Source: Rhodococcus sp. 4CII
GTDB taxonomy: Bacteria; Actinomycetota; Actinomycetes; Mycobacteriales; Mycobacteriaceae
Assembly: GCF_014256275.1 (NCBI RefSeq)
Contig: NZ_JACCFE010000002.1
Location: 6,274,001-6,338,000, forward strand
DNA length: 64,000 nt
Direction: 5' to 3'
Positions 16,963 to 24,200 of the stretch are shown here, in pieces; position 1 is the stretch's first letter; every line of letters starts with the position of its first letter. The notes under the pieces are model-generated. The model was given only the letters and a program-made list of their open reading frames with translations. It was not told where the DNA came from and searched no databases. The position numbers were made by a program, and so were the translations under genes.

Positions 16963-18152
16963 GTCTGCGCATCCTTCACTGTCGGGTCGGCGGCCAGGTC
17001 GGCGAGGGCCTGCTTGCCGAGCGCGAATCCGAGATTGCTGTTGGGCACTCCGGCGTAGACGGCGGTGTGGAGGAGCACCTCGCCGATGGTGTCGGCGGCG
17101 ACTCCCGCACGCAGCGCCGCCCGGATGTGCATGTCGAGTTCGTGCTCGTTGCCGACTGCGGTGAGGACGGCGATCGTGAGCAGCCGTCGCATCTCGTGGT
17201 CCAGTCCGGGGCGCGACCAGATGTCACCCCACGCGGTGCGGGTGATGAAGTCCTGGAACGGTGCCGTGAAGTCGGTGGTCCCCGCGACGGAGCGGTCCAC
17301 GTGGGCATCGCCGAGCACCGAGCGGCGCACCGTCATTCCCTGGGCGTGCGCGGCGCGGCGTCCGCGCGCGTACCCGCCGCCGGCGACGTGTTCGCGCAGC
17401 AGCGCCGTGACGGCGCCCGCCTGTTCGAGGTTCGCGACGTGGGCGGCGGGGGAGAGCACCTCGAACCGGGCGCCGGTGATGCCGTCCGCGAGGACCTGCA
17501 TGACCGACGGCGGGGTGGACGGATCCTCCTCGCCCGCGATCACCAGTGTCGGTGCGCTGATGCGGGAGAGGTCGGCGGTGAAGTCCCAGTCGGCGAGAGC
17601 CTCGCAGCAGGCGGCGTATCCCTCGGGCGACGTGGACGCGATCATCTCGCGGTAGTGCCGGACGAATTCCGGGTCGCGCTTCGCGAGCCCCTCGCTGAAC
17701 CAGCGTGCGACGACCGCGTCCGCGAGTGACTCGGGGCCGTCGGTGCGTGACGCGGCCGCCCGCTCGATCCACGCCTGCGGTTCGCCGAACTTCGCGGCGG
17801 TGCACAGCAGCGACAGCGACAACACCCGCCGCGGTGCGTGCGCGCCCAGCCACTGGGCGATCGCCCCGCCCATGGATAGTCCGACGAAGTGGGCGGCGTC
17901 GACTCCGAGCGTGTCGAGCAGGGCGAGGACGTCCTCGGACAGGTCGCGGACGGAATAGGGCCCGTCCGGGGCCGGCGACTTGCCGTGGCCGCGCTGATCG
18001 ACTGCGACGACACGGCATTCGTCGGACAACGCCGCGATCTGCGGGTCCCACATGGAGCGGTTGGATCCGAGTGATCCGAGCAGAACCACCACGGGGGCGT
18101 CGGCCGCGCCGTTTCGGGGTCCGGAGATTTCGTGTGCGAGTGCGACTGTCAT
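16959..18152 (-). CDS. pcaL: Fused beta-ketoadipate enol-lactone hydrolase / 4-carboxymuconolactone decarboxylase
   Basis: 397-residue bifunctional enzyme. Residues about 1-260 are an alpha/beta hydrolase (PcaD part) with nucleophile Ser93 in GLSMGG, aspartate in GEEDPST and histidine in AAHVAN. Residues about 275-397 are a carboxymuconolactone decarboxylase domain (PcaC part) with GVAADTIGEVLLHTAVYAG. The two consecutive steps turn 4-carboxymuconolactone into beta-ketoadipate. The fusion is the usual actinobacterial PcaL form. ATG 18150-18152 overlaps the pcaB stop, and its own stop overlaps pcaR. Confidence 0.95.
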   Translation of the reverse strand: MTVALAHEISGPRNGAADAPVVVLLGSLGSNRSMWDPQIAALSDECRVVAVDQRGHGKSPAPDGPYSVRDLSEDVLALLDTLGVDAAHFVGLSMGGAIAQWLGAHAPRRVLSLSLLCTAAKFGEPQAWIERAAASRTDGPESLADAVVARWFSEGLAKRDPEFVRHYREMIASTSPEGYAACCEALADWDFTADLSRISAPTLVIAGEEDPSTPPSVMQVLADGITGARFEVLSPAAHVANLEQAGAVTALLREHVAGGGYARGRRAAHAQGMTVRRSVLGDAHVDRSVAGTTDFTAPFQDFITRTAWGDIWSRPGLDHEMRRLLTIAVLTAVGNEHELDMHIRAALRAGVAADTIGEVLLHTAVYAGVPNSNLGFALGKQALADLAADPTVKDAQT

Positions 18153-19504
18153 CGCGTTCCTTCCCGGCCGCGGGTCACTGTGTCCAGTGCGCGGTCGACG
18201 ATGTCGTGAGCGTGGCCGAGGTATCCGGCGGGGTCGAGCAGGGCGCGGATCTCGTCCGCCTGCAGGTACTCGAGGAGCCCGGGATCCTCGTCGAGGGGAT
18301 GACCGCTCCGGCACGCGGCGGTGACGAGGTCACGCGCGTCGTCGGTGCGGGTGGAGAGAGCGCCGGTGACCCGTTCGGCGAGGAGCAGGCCTCCGGTGAC
18401 GTCGAGGTTGCGGGCCATCGCGTCCGGGTGGACGTTCAGTCCGCCGAGTGAATCTGTGATCCGGGCGACCGCCCCGCCGGTGAGACGCAGCAGGTCCGTG
18501 AGGGTTTCCCATTCGGCATGCCAGGCACCGGCGGCGCGCTGCTGCTCGTGATCCATCGAACCGAGGATCGTCGCGACGAGTCCGGGGACGCGCCGTGCCG
18601 CCGCGCGGGCCGCGATGGCGGCCACCGGATTGCGCTTGTGCGGCATGGCCGACGAACCGCCGGGCGTCCCTTCGCTCACCTCGCCGACCTCGGTCGCGGA
18701 CAGGAACACGATGTCGGTGGCGATCTTCGACACCGCTCCCGCGGCCGTTCCGAGCGCCGACGCGAGCAACGCGATGCGCGTGCGGTCGGTGTGCCAGGGC
18801 ACGTCCTGACGGGCCAGGCCGAGTTCGTCGGCGAGCACGTCGGCGACGTCGAGACCGCGCGGGTAGAGCGCCGCGGACGTTCCGGCGGCGCCCCCCAGCT
18901 GGACGGGGAGGGCGTCGAATGCGTCGAACACCGCGCGAGAAGCCCTGTGCAGCGCGGTCATCCACCCGGCGGCGAGCACGCCGAACGTGGTGGGGAGGGC
19001 CTGCTGGCCGAGCGTGCGGCCGGCGATCGGGGTGCCGCGCTGGGCCCGGGCGAGCGCCTCGGCGCAGAGCGCCGCCTCGTCGAGGGATGCCAGCACGTGC
19101 GCGCCCGACCGACGGCACAGCAGCATCAGGGCGGTGTCGAGAATGTCCTGACTCGTGGCGCCCTTGTGGACGTGGCTACCGGGCACGCCGGCACCGGCCA
19201 CCTCGCCGCGGAGCAGTGTCACCAGCGGGATCACGGGGTTGCCGCCCGCGGCGGCCGCCTCGCCGAGGGCTCCGACGTCCACCGAGTCCTCGGCGACGAT
19301 GCGCGCGAACACGGACGAGATCGCGTCGGCGGACGCGGCGGGGATGACGTCGCATTTCGCCTCCGCCCGGGCCAGTGCCCCCTCGACCTCGACCATCGCG
19401 GTGACCCACGCCCGGTCGGAGAGCAGTGCCGACAGCTCGCCGGCACCGAACGTCGGATCGAACAGGGCACCCCGGGAAGGCTCCGGAGAGTTCACACGCG
19501 ACAC
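18149..19504 (-). CDS. pcaB: 3-carboxy-cis,cis-muconate cycloisomerase
   Basis: 451-residue member of the fumarase/aspartase superfamily. The conserved segments HVHKGATSQD (111-120) and the signature loop GGSSAMPHKRNP (282-293) are intact, with the catalytic serine in the signature. It lactonises 3-carboxy-cis,cis-muconate to 4-carboxymuconolactone in the cytoplasm. It lies 19 bases after pcaG and overlaps pcaL by four bases. Confidence 0.95.
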   Translation of the reverse strand: MSRVNSPEPSRGALFDPTFGAGELSALLSDRAWVTAMVEVEGALARAEAKCDVIPAASADAISSVFARIVAEDSVDVGALGEAAAAGGNPVIPLVTLLRGEVAGAGVPGSHVHKGATSQDILDTALMLLCRRSGAHVLASLDEAALCAEALARAQRGTPIAGRTLGQQALPTTFGVLAAGWMTALHRASRAVFDAFDALPVQLGGAAGTSAALYPRGLDVADVLADELGLARQDVPWHTDRTRIALLASALGTAAGAVSKIATDIVFLSATEVGEVSEGTPGGSSAMPHKRNPVAAIAARAAARRVPGLVATILGSMDHEQQRAAGAWHAEWETLTDLLRLTGGAVARITDSLGGLNVHPDAMARNLDVTGGLLLAERVTGALSTRTDDARDLVTAACRSGHPLDEDPGLLEYLQADEIRALLDPAGYLGHAHDIVDRALDTVTRGREGTR

Positions 19505-19523
19505 CTTTCTGGTTTGCGGCCTG

Positions 19524-20165
19524 CTACAGAGCGAAGAACGGGGTTTCCCGTCCGTCCGTATTCTGCACGTGGATCGTCAAGTGATATCCGCGATCGGTCT
19601 TCTCGGCGATCAGCTTGGGGCGGTCGGCTTCCGGGACGGCGGACAGCACGGGGTCCGACGCGTGGGCATCCGTGTCCTCGGGGAAGTAGAGCCGGGTGTA
19701 GAGGCGCTCGAGCATGCCGCGGGCAAACAATCCGACGTTGATGTGCGGGGCCTCGACTGCGCCGTTCTCGGCGGGAAGAGTGCCGGGCTTGACGGTGTGC
19801 ACCACGATCGTGCCGGTCTCGTCGGCGAACACGCGTGCCAGGCTGCGGAATCCGGCGGGGGTCGCCTCGGCGGCACCGCGGGGATCGGTCGGGCTGTCGA
19901 AACGGCCCGCGGCGTCTGCCTGCCAGGTCTCGATCATCGCGTCACCGATCGGCTGTCCGGCCCCGTCGATGACGGTGAAGGACACGGTGATTCGGCCCGG
20001 TGCGTCCTCGGGGACAGTGTTGCCGCTGTTCTCCCACGTGGGGTACAGGCCGATGTGGACGTACGGGCCGACGGTCTGCGACGGGGTGACGCCGAACGGC
20101 ACCTCGTCCTGACTCTTGGCGAAGACCGGGTACCGCGGGGCCTCGGGGTTCTGGGTGTCGATCAT
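19524..20165 (-). CDS. pcaG: Protocatechuate 3,4-dioxygenase, alpha subunit
   Basis: 213-residue subunit of the intradiol ring-cleavage dioxygenase. It shares the beta-sandwich core of the beta subunit, seen in TPSQTVGPYVHIGLYP, DAMIETWQADAAGRFDSP and APHINVGLFARGM. It lacks the tyrosine/histidine iron ligands, as expected for an alpha chain. It assembles with PcaH. Start ATG at 20163-20165 shares one base with the pcaH stop (TGATG), so the two are made in coupled amounts. Confidence 0.95.
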   Translation of the reverse strand: MIDTQNPEAPRYPVFAKSQDEVPFGVTPSQTVGPYVHIGLYPTWENSGNTVPEDAPGRITVSFTVIDGAGQPIGDAMIETWQADAAGRFDSPTDPRGAAEATPAGFRSLARVFADETGTIVVHTVKPGTLPAENGAVEAPHINVGLFARGMLERLYTRLYFPEDTDAHASDPVLSAVPEADRPKLIAEKTDRGYHLTIHVQNTDGRETPFFAL

Positions 20166-20872
20166 CAGTGGCCCTCCTCGAACGGGGTGGCGTCCTGACC
20201 GCGCAGGACGATGTCGAACTTGAATCCGACCGCCCAGTTCTCGCGGGTCTGGTCGTAGTCGAACGTGCTGATCATCCGCTCGCGTGCCGCTTCGGGCACC
20301 GAGTTGTAGATCGGATCCTGGAAGAAGAACGGGTCGTCGGGGAAGTACATCTGCGTGACCAGGCGCTGGGTGAACGCCTGACCGAACAGGGAGAAGTGGA
20401 TGTGCGCGGGACGCCACGCGTTGTGGTGGTTGCCCCACGGGTACGCACCCGGCTTGACGGTCGTGAACTCGTAGTGACCCTGCTTGTCGGTCAGGCAGCG
20501 GGCGACACCGTTGAAGTGGGGGTCGAGCGGCGCGGGCCAGGAGTCGTTCTTGTGGCGGTAGCGGCCGCCGGCGTTGGCCTGCCACACCTCGATGAGGGTG
20601 TCCGGGATGGGCTTTCCGGCGCTGTCGAGGACGCGGCCGTGGACGATGATGCGCTGTCCCTGGGCCTCGCCGCCGTTGGCGCGGGTCATGTCGTTCTCGC
20701 CCTTGGCGACGTCCGCGTCACCGAAGACCGGACCGGTGATCTCGCCCAGTCGCTGCGGGATCAGGATCAGGTCGTTCTTGGGGCTGCGCAGCCGAGTCGT
20801 CTTGTACTCGGGGAACAGCAGCGGGGCGTTGGCTTCGTGCCCGGCTTGGTGGTGGGCTGGCAGATGCAGCAT
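20165..20872 (-). CDS. pcaH: Protocatechuate 3,4-dioxygenase, beta subunit
   Basis: 235-residue catalytic subunit that opens protocatechuate between carbons 3 and 4 to give 3-carboxy-cis,cis-muconate. All four Fe(III) ligands are visible: Tyr105 (GGRYRHK), Tyr144 (AYPWGN), His157 and His159 (RPAHIHF). ATG 20870-20872 follows GAGGAT by eight bases. It is the first gene of the minus-strand pca operon, divergent from pcaIJ. Confidence 0.96.
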   Translation of the reverse strand: MLHLPAHHQAGHEANAPLLFPEYKTTRLRSPKNDLILIPQRLGEITGPVFGDADVAKGENDMTRANGGEAQGQRIIVHGRVLDSAGKPIPDTLIEVWQANAGGRYRHKNDSWPAPLDPHFNGVARCLTDKQGHYEFTTVKPGAYPWGNHHNAWRPAHIHFSLFGQAFTQRLVTQMYFPDDPFFFQDPIYNSVPEAARERMISTFDYDQTRENWAVGFKFDIVLRGQDATPFEEGH

Positions 20873-20895
20873 GGAAGAAGATCCTCACGTTCTCG

Positions 20896-20951
20896 ATGTG
20901 AACAGTCGGCCGCTATTCGCACATAGTAGTCGTGTTCTGTGATCGGGCCAA
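20896..20951 (-). promoter_or_regulatory. pcaH promoter with a downstream dyad
   Basis: On the minus strand, TTGGCC (20946-20951), 17 bases, TACTAT (20923-20928) form a good promoter for pcaHGBLRF. An imperfect dyad, ATGTGAAC at one end (20896-20903) and TTCGCACAT at the other (about 20916-20924), lies just downstream, where a bound regulator would affect transcription start. Confidence 0.5.
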
Positions 20952-20985
20952 CAGGCGGGGCGCAATTTGTTCGCAATGTGGATGG

Positions 20986-21004
20986 ATGTTCACTACTCGA
21001 ACAT
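20986..21004. promoter_or_regulatory. Probable PcaR operator before pcaI
   Basis: ATGTTC-N7-GAACAT is a perfect 6+6 inverted repeat overlapping the -35 position of the pcaI promoter. A second TGTTCGCAATGTG stretch lies at about 20968-20980. These repeats are the best candidates for sites of the IclR-type PcaR. Confidence 0.5.
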
Positions 21005-21017
21005 TTTGCGGTAGCCT
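20989..21017 (+). promoter_or_regulatory. pcaI promoter, probably leaderless transcript
   Basis: TTCACT (20989-20994), 17 bases, TAGCCT (21012-21017). The pcaI ATG begins only seven bases after the -10 and no Shine-Dalgarno sequence is present, so the mRNA should begin at or next to the start codon. Confidence 0.5.
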
Positions 21018-21024
21018 GGGTCAC

Positions 21025-21774
21025 ATGGTCAACAAAGTCTTCGCAACGGCGGCCGAGGCCGTTGCCGACGTGCCCGACGGAGCCTCCCTCGCGGTGGGCG
21101 GTTTCGGCCTCGTCGGTATTCCCTCGGTCCTCATCAACGCCCTTCTCGCGCAGGGTGCGACCGACCTCGAGACGGTCAGCAACAACTGCGGCACCGACGG
21201 TTTCGGTCTGGGTCTGCTCCTCGAGCAGCACCGGATCCGGCGCACCATCAGCTCGTACGTCGGCGCCAACAAGGAGTTCGCGCGGCAGTACCTGAGCGGC
21301 GAGCTCGAGGTCGAGCTCACACCGCAGGGCACGCTGGCCGAGCGCATGCGCGCCGGAGGAGCGGGCATCCCCGCCTTCTACACCCCGGCCGGCGTCGGGA
21401 CGCAGGTCGCCGACGGCGGTCTCCCGATCCGCTACGACGGGCAGGGTGGCATCGCGGTGGCGAGCAAGCCGAAGGAGACCCGCGAGTTCGACGGCGAGGC
21501 CTTCGTCCTCGAACGGGCAATCCGCACCGACTTCGCGCTGGTCCACGCGTGGAAGGGCGATCGGCTCGGCAACCTCGTGTACCGCGAGACGGCCCGCAAC
21601 TTCAACCCGGACGCCGCGGGCGCCGGTCGCATCACCATCGCGCAAGTCGAATACCTCGTCGAGCCCGGCGAGATCGACCCCGCGGAGGTGCACACCCCCG
21701 GCATCTTCGTCCAGCGTGTGGTCGAGGTCGGCAAGCAGGACACGGGAATCGAGAACAGGACGGTGCGGGCATGA
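21025..21774 (+). CDS. pcaI: 3-oxoadipate CoA-transferase, subunit A
   Basis: 249-residue alpha subunit of a class I CoA-transferase that moves CoA from succinyl-CoA to beta-ketoadipate. The GGFGLVGIPSVLINAL segment is the conserved glycine-rich N-terminal motif of SCOT/PcaI alpha chains, and GAGIPAFYTPAGVGT is a second family block. Start ATG 21025 gives the usual N-terminus; an upstream frame extension runs through the promoter and is rejected. Its stop overlaps pcaJ by ATGA, as expected for a 1:1 heterodimer. Confidence 0.94.
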   Translation: MVNKVFATAAEAVADVPDGASLAVGGFGLVGIPSVLINALLAQGATDLETVSNNCGTDGFGLGLLLEQHRIRRTISSYVGANKEFARQYLSGELEVELTPQGTLAERMRAGGAGIPAFYTPAGVGTQVADGGLPIRYDGQGGIAVASKPKETREFDGEAFVLERAIRTDFALVHAWKGDRLGNLVYRETARNFNPDAAGAGRITIAQVEYLVEPGEIDPAEVHTPGIFVQRVVEVGKQDTGIENRTVRA

Positions 21775-22412
21775 GCTGGACGCGTGACGAGATGGCGGCC
21801 CGGGTCGCGGCCGAACTCGAGGACGGGCAGTACGTCAACCTCGGGATCGGCATGCCGACCCTGATTCCCGGTCACATCCCGGCGGGCAAGGACGTCATCC
21901 TGCACTCGGAGAACGGCATCCTCGGCGTCGGGCCGTACCCGGCCGACGACGAGGTCGACCCCGAACTCATCAATGCGGGCAAGGAGACCATCACCGTCGT
22001 TCCCGGTGGCGCGTTCTTCGCCTCCTCGGATTCGTTCTCGATGATCCGCGGCGGCAGCGTCGACGTGGCCGTTCTCGGTGCCATGCAGGTCAGCAGCCAC
22101 GGCGACCTGTCCAACTGGATGGTCCCCGGAGCCATGGTCAAGGGCATGGGTGGCGCGATGGACCTGGTGCACGGCGCGGGCAAGGTCATCGTGATGATGG
22201 ATCACGTCACCAAGAAGGGTGAGCACAAGATCCTCGAGGAGTGCACCCTGCCGTACACCGGCAAGCGCTGCGTCCAGAAGATCGTCACCGATCTCGCCGT
22301 CATCGACGTCACCCCCGACGGCCTGCGGCTCGTCGAGACCGCGCCCGGACACAGCGTCGAGGACGTCCAGGCGGCCACCGGCGCGAAGCTCCTCGTCGAC
22401 GCCACCGTCTGA
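21771..22412 (+). CDS. pcaJ: 3-oxoadipate CoA-transferase, subunit B
   Basis: 213-residue beta subunit. LHSENGILG carries the catalytic glutamate that forms the enzyme-CoA thioester. NLGIGMPTLIPGHIP and VPGAMVKGMGGAMDLVHGA are typical beta-chain segments. ATG 21771 overlaps the pcaI stop. PcaIJ supplies beta-ketoadipyl-CoA to the thiolase PcaF encoded on the other strand, so the two divergent operons together complete the route from protocatechuate to central metabolism. Confidence 0.95.
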   Translation: MSWTRDEMAARVAAELEDGQYVNLGIGMPTLIPGHIPAGKDVILHSENGILGVGPYPADDEVDPELINAGKETITVVPGGAFFASSDSFSMIRGGSVDVAVLGAMQVSSHGDLSNWMVPGAMVKGMGGAMDLVHGAGKVIVMMDHVTKKGEHKILEECTLPYTGKRCVQKIVTDLAVIDVTPDGLRLVETAPGHSVEDVQAATGAKLLVDATV

Positions 22413-22454
22413 CGCCACCGCCCGTCGGTCCCGTATGTCGCCGCCGTCGGCCCG

Positions 22455-22460
22455 TACCCT
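22455..22460 (+). promoter_or_regulatory. -10 box for leaderless acetyltransferase mRNA
   Basis: TACCCT lies six bases before the ATG at 22467, with no ribosome site between them and no clear -35, the pattern of a leaderless actinobacterial promoter. Confidence 0.4.
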
Positions 22461-22466
22461 CTGGGC

Positions 22467-23087
22467 ATGGGTGTGAGCGTGCGGGCCGCGACCAAATCCG
22501 ACATCCCCGCAGTGACGCGGGTGCTCGCCGACGCGTTCTTCGACGACCCCGTGATGGTCTGGATGTGGCCGGACCCCGAGCGCCGGCGGCGCGGCCTGCC
22601 GAGACTGTTCGCGGTGGAGATCCGTCATCACCACCTCGCCGGGGGCGGAGCCGAACTGGCCGAGGACGAGAACGGCGTGGTCCGCGGTGCCGCCATGTGG
22701 GATCCGCCCGGCGGCTGGAAGCAGTCGACGGTGTCGTCGCTCCTCAGCCTGCCGGGTCTGATCCGGGCGTTCGGGCCGCGGTTGGGAGTCGGGGCCGCGG
22801 TGAGCGGAACCGTCGAAGACGCGCACCCCGCGGATCCCGTCCATTGGTATCTGGCGACGATCGGAACGTCGACCGCGGGACGGGGCGGTGGTTACGGGAC
22901 TGCGCTGTTGCGGTCGCGGCTGGACCGCTGTGATGCCGAGGGCCTTCCGGCGTATCTGGAGTCGAGCAAACAGGACAACATTTCGTACTACCAGCGGTTC
23001 GGCTTCGACGTCACCGGTGAGATCCGGATACCGGACGGCGGGCCGACGCTGTGGGCGATGTGGCGGGAGCCCGTCGCGACCCCTTAG
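22467..23087 (+). CDS. GNAT-family N-acetyltransferase
   Basis: 206-residue acetyltransferase. The acetyl-CoA loop is seen as LATIGTSTAGRGGGYGTALL (motif A, about residues 128-147), followed by LESSKQDNISYYQRFGFDVT (motif B region). These are the usual features of small-molecule acetyltransferases in actinobacteria. Substrate unknown. The gene seems leaderless. Its last codons overlap the iron box that precedes the siderophore-binding protein gene, but a separate promoter there makes a functional link uncertain. Confidence 0.85.
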   Translation: MGVSVRAATKSDIPAVTRVLADAFFDDPVMVWMWPDPERRRRGLPRLFAVEIRHHHLAGGGAELAEDENGVVRGAAMWDPPGGWKQSTVSSLLSLPGLIRAFGPRLGVGAAVSGTVEDAHPADPVHWYLATIGTSTAGRGGGYGTALLRSRLDRCDAEGLPAYLESSKQDNISYYQRFGFDVTGEIRIPDGGPTLWAMWREPVATP

Positions 23088-23112
23088 GTTAAGCTCGGCA
23101 AGCCTTACCTAA
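23084..23112. promoter_or_regulatory. Double DtxR/IdeR-type iron box
   Basis: TTAGGTTAAGCT on the plus strand (23084-23095) and TTAGGTAAGGCTTGC on the minus strand (from 23112 down to 23098) are both close to the iron-box half TTAGGTTAGGCT. They form two overlapping sites 37 bases before the binding-protein start. This suggests repression by a DtxR/IdeR protein when iron is plentiful. The stop codon of the acetyltransferase lies inside the box. Confidence 0.7.
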
Positions 23113-23148
23113 GTGGTCGCATATCCGGGTAGACGAGAGGGTCGCCGC

Positions 23149-24153
23149 ATGAACGTGGGTCAACAGAGGATCGGCCCGAGCCGACGCGGATTCCTCGTGG
23201 GCACCGGGGGTGCGCTGCTCGCGTTCGCCGCGGCCTGCGCCAGCCCGGACGGTGGCGACGGCAGCGACGCGTCGGGCCCCGTCATCGCCCACAAATACGG
23301 CGACACCCAGGTGCCGGTCGACCCGCAGCGCATCGTCAGCGTCGGCTACAACGATCAGGACACCATCCTCGCGCTCGGCGGCACCCTGGTCGGCACCTTC
23401 GACTGGTACGGCGACTACCCGTACGGCGTGTGGCCATGGGCGCAGGACCTCCTCGGCACCGCGCAGCCGGAGATCGTGGGCACGGCGTCCACCAACATCG
23501 ACTTCGAGAAGGTCGCGACTGTCGGCCCGGACCTGGTGGTCGGCACCTACTCCGGCCTCACCCAGGCCCAGTACGACAAGCTGAGCGCCATCGCGCCCAC
23601 GGTGGCTCAGCCGAAGGAGTTCGCCGACTACGGCGTTCCGTGGCAGGACCAGACGAGGATTCTCGGTGCCACGCTCGGCAAGAAGGACAAGGCAGCCGAA
23701 TTGGTAGGGTCCGTCGAGAAGCAGTTCGGCGACGTCCGCGCCGCCAACCCGGCGTTCGCCGGCAAGACCGTCCTCGTCGGTGCACTGAAGGGGCCCGGGC
23801 AGTTCGGCGTGTACGGGCCGGAGGACCCGAAGGTCCGCTTCTTCACCGAACTCGGTTTCGTGAATCCGCCTGTGGCCGAGCAGATCACCGGCAACTTCGC
23901 CGAGATCAGCACGGAGCAGCTGTCGCTGGCGAACGTCGACCTCCTCGTCTGGTACGCGGGCGGAGGTTACGGCGACAAGTTGCGCGCCGAACTCGACAAC
24001 ACGCCCATCTATCAGGAACTCGACGTGGTGAAGGCGGGGCGCACGATCACGCTCGAGGACGCCGCCGCCGAGGCGATGGCGTGGAGCACCGTGCTCAGCC
24101 TGCCGTACGCCTTGACCGAGATCCCGCCGCGGGTCGCGCCCCTGCTCGCCTGA
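23149..24153 (+). CDS. Iron-siderophore ABC transporter substrate-binding lipoprotein (FecB/FepB type)
   Basis: 334-residue periplasmic-binding protein of the siderophore/B12 class (type III fold). The N-terminus has a Tat-like motif SRRGFL (11-16) and a lipobox AAAC with the lipidated cysteine at residue 30. The segment YGDTQVPVDPQRIVSVGYND and the later DLVVGTYSGL and IAPTV blocks are typical of Fe-siderophore binders. ATG 23149 follows GAGAGG. It has an iron box upstream. No permease or ATPase gene is adjacent, so it must work with a transporter encoded elsewhere. Confidence 0.9.
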   Translation: MNVGQQRIGPSRRGFLVGTGGALLAFAAACASPDGGDGSDASGPVIAHKYGDTQVPVDPQRIVSVGYNDQDTILALGGTLVGTFDWYGDYPYGVWPWAQDLLGTAQPEIVGTASTNIDFEKVATVGPDLVVGTYSGLTQAQYDKLSAIAPTVAQPKEFADYGVPWQDQTRILGATLGKKDKAAELVGSVEKQFGDVRAANPAFAGKTVLVGALKGPGQFGVYGPEDPKVRFFTELGFVNPPVAEQITGNFAEISTEQLSLANVDLLVWYAGGGYGDKLRAELDNTPIYQELDVVKAGRTITLEDAAAEAMAWSTVLSLPYALTEIPPRVAPLLA

Positions 24154-24180
24154 GGCCCGATGTCCGACGGCCCGGGCCCG

Positions 24181-24195
24181 GTTCGTGATACGAAC
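24181..24195. promoter_or_regulatory. Palindrome next to the peptidase start
   Basis: GTTCGT-GAT-ACGAAC is a perfect 6+6 palindrome ending five bases before the GTG start of the S9 peptidase. It overlaps the position expected for a -10 box of a leaderless gene, so it may be an operator. Confidence 0.35.
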
Positions 24196-24200
24196 GACTC

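Noticed and set aside
22162..22234. Possible small RNA or tRNA-like folds in pca coding sequence
   Set aside because: Local pairing is explained by GC-rich coding sequence; no tRNA consensus boxes were found here or elsewhere in the window.
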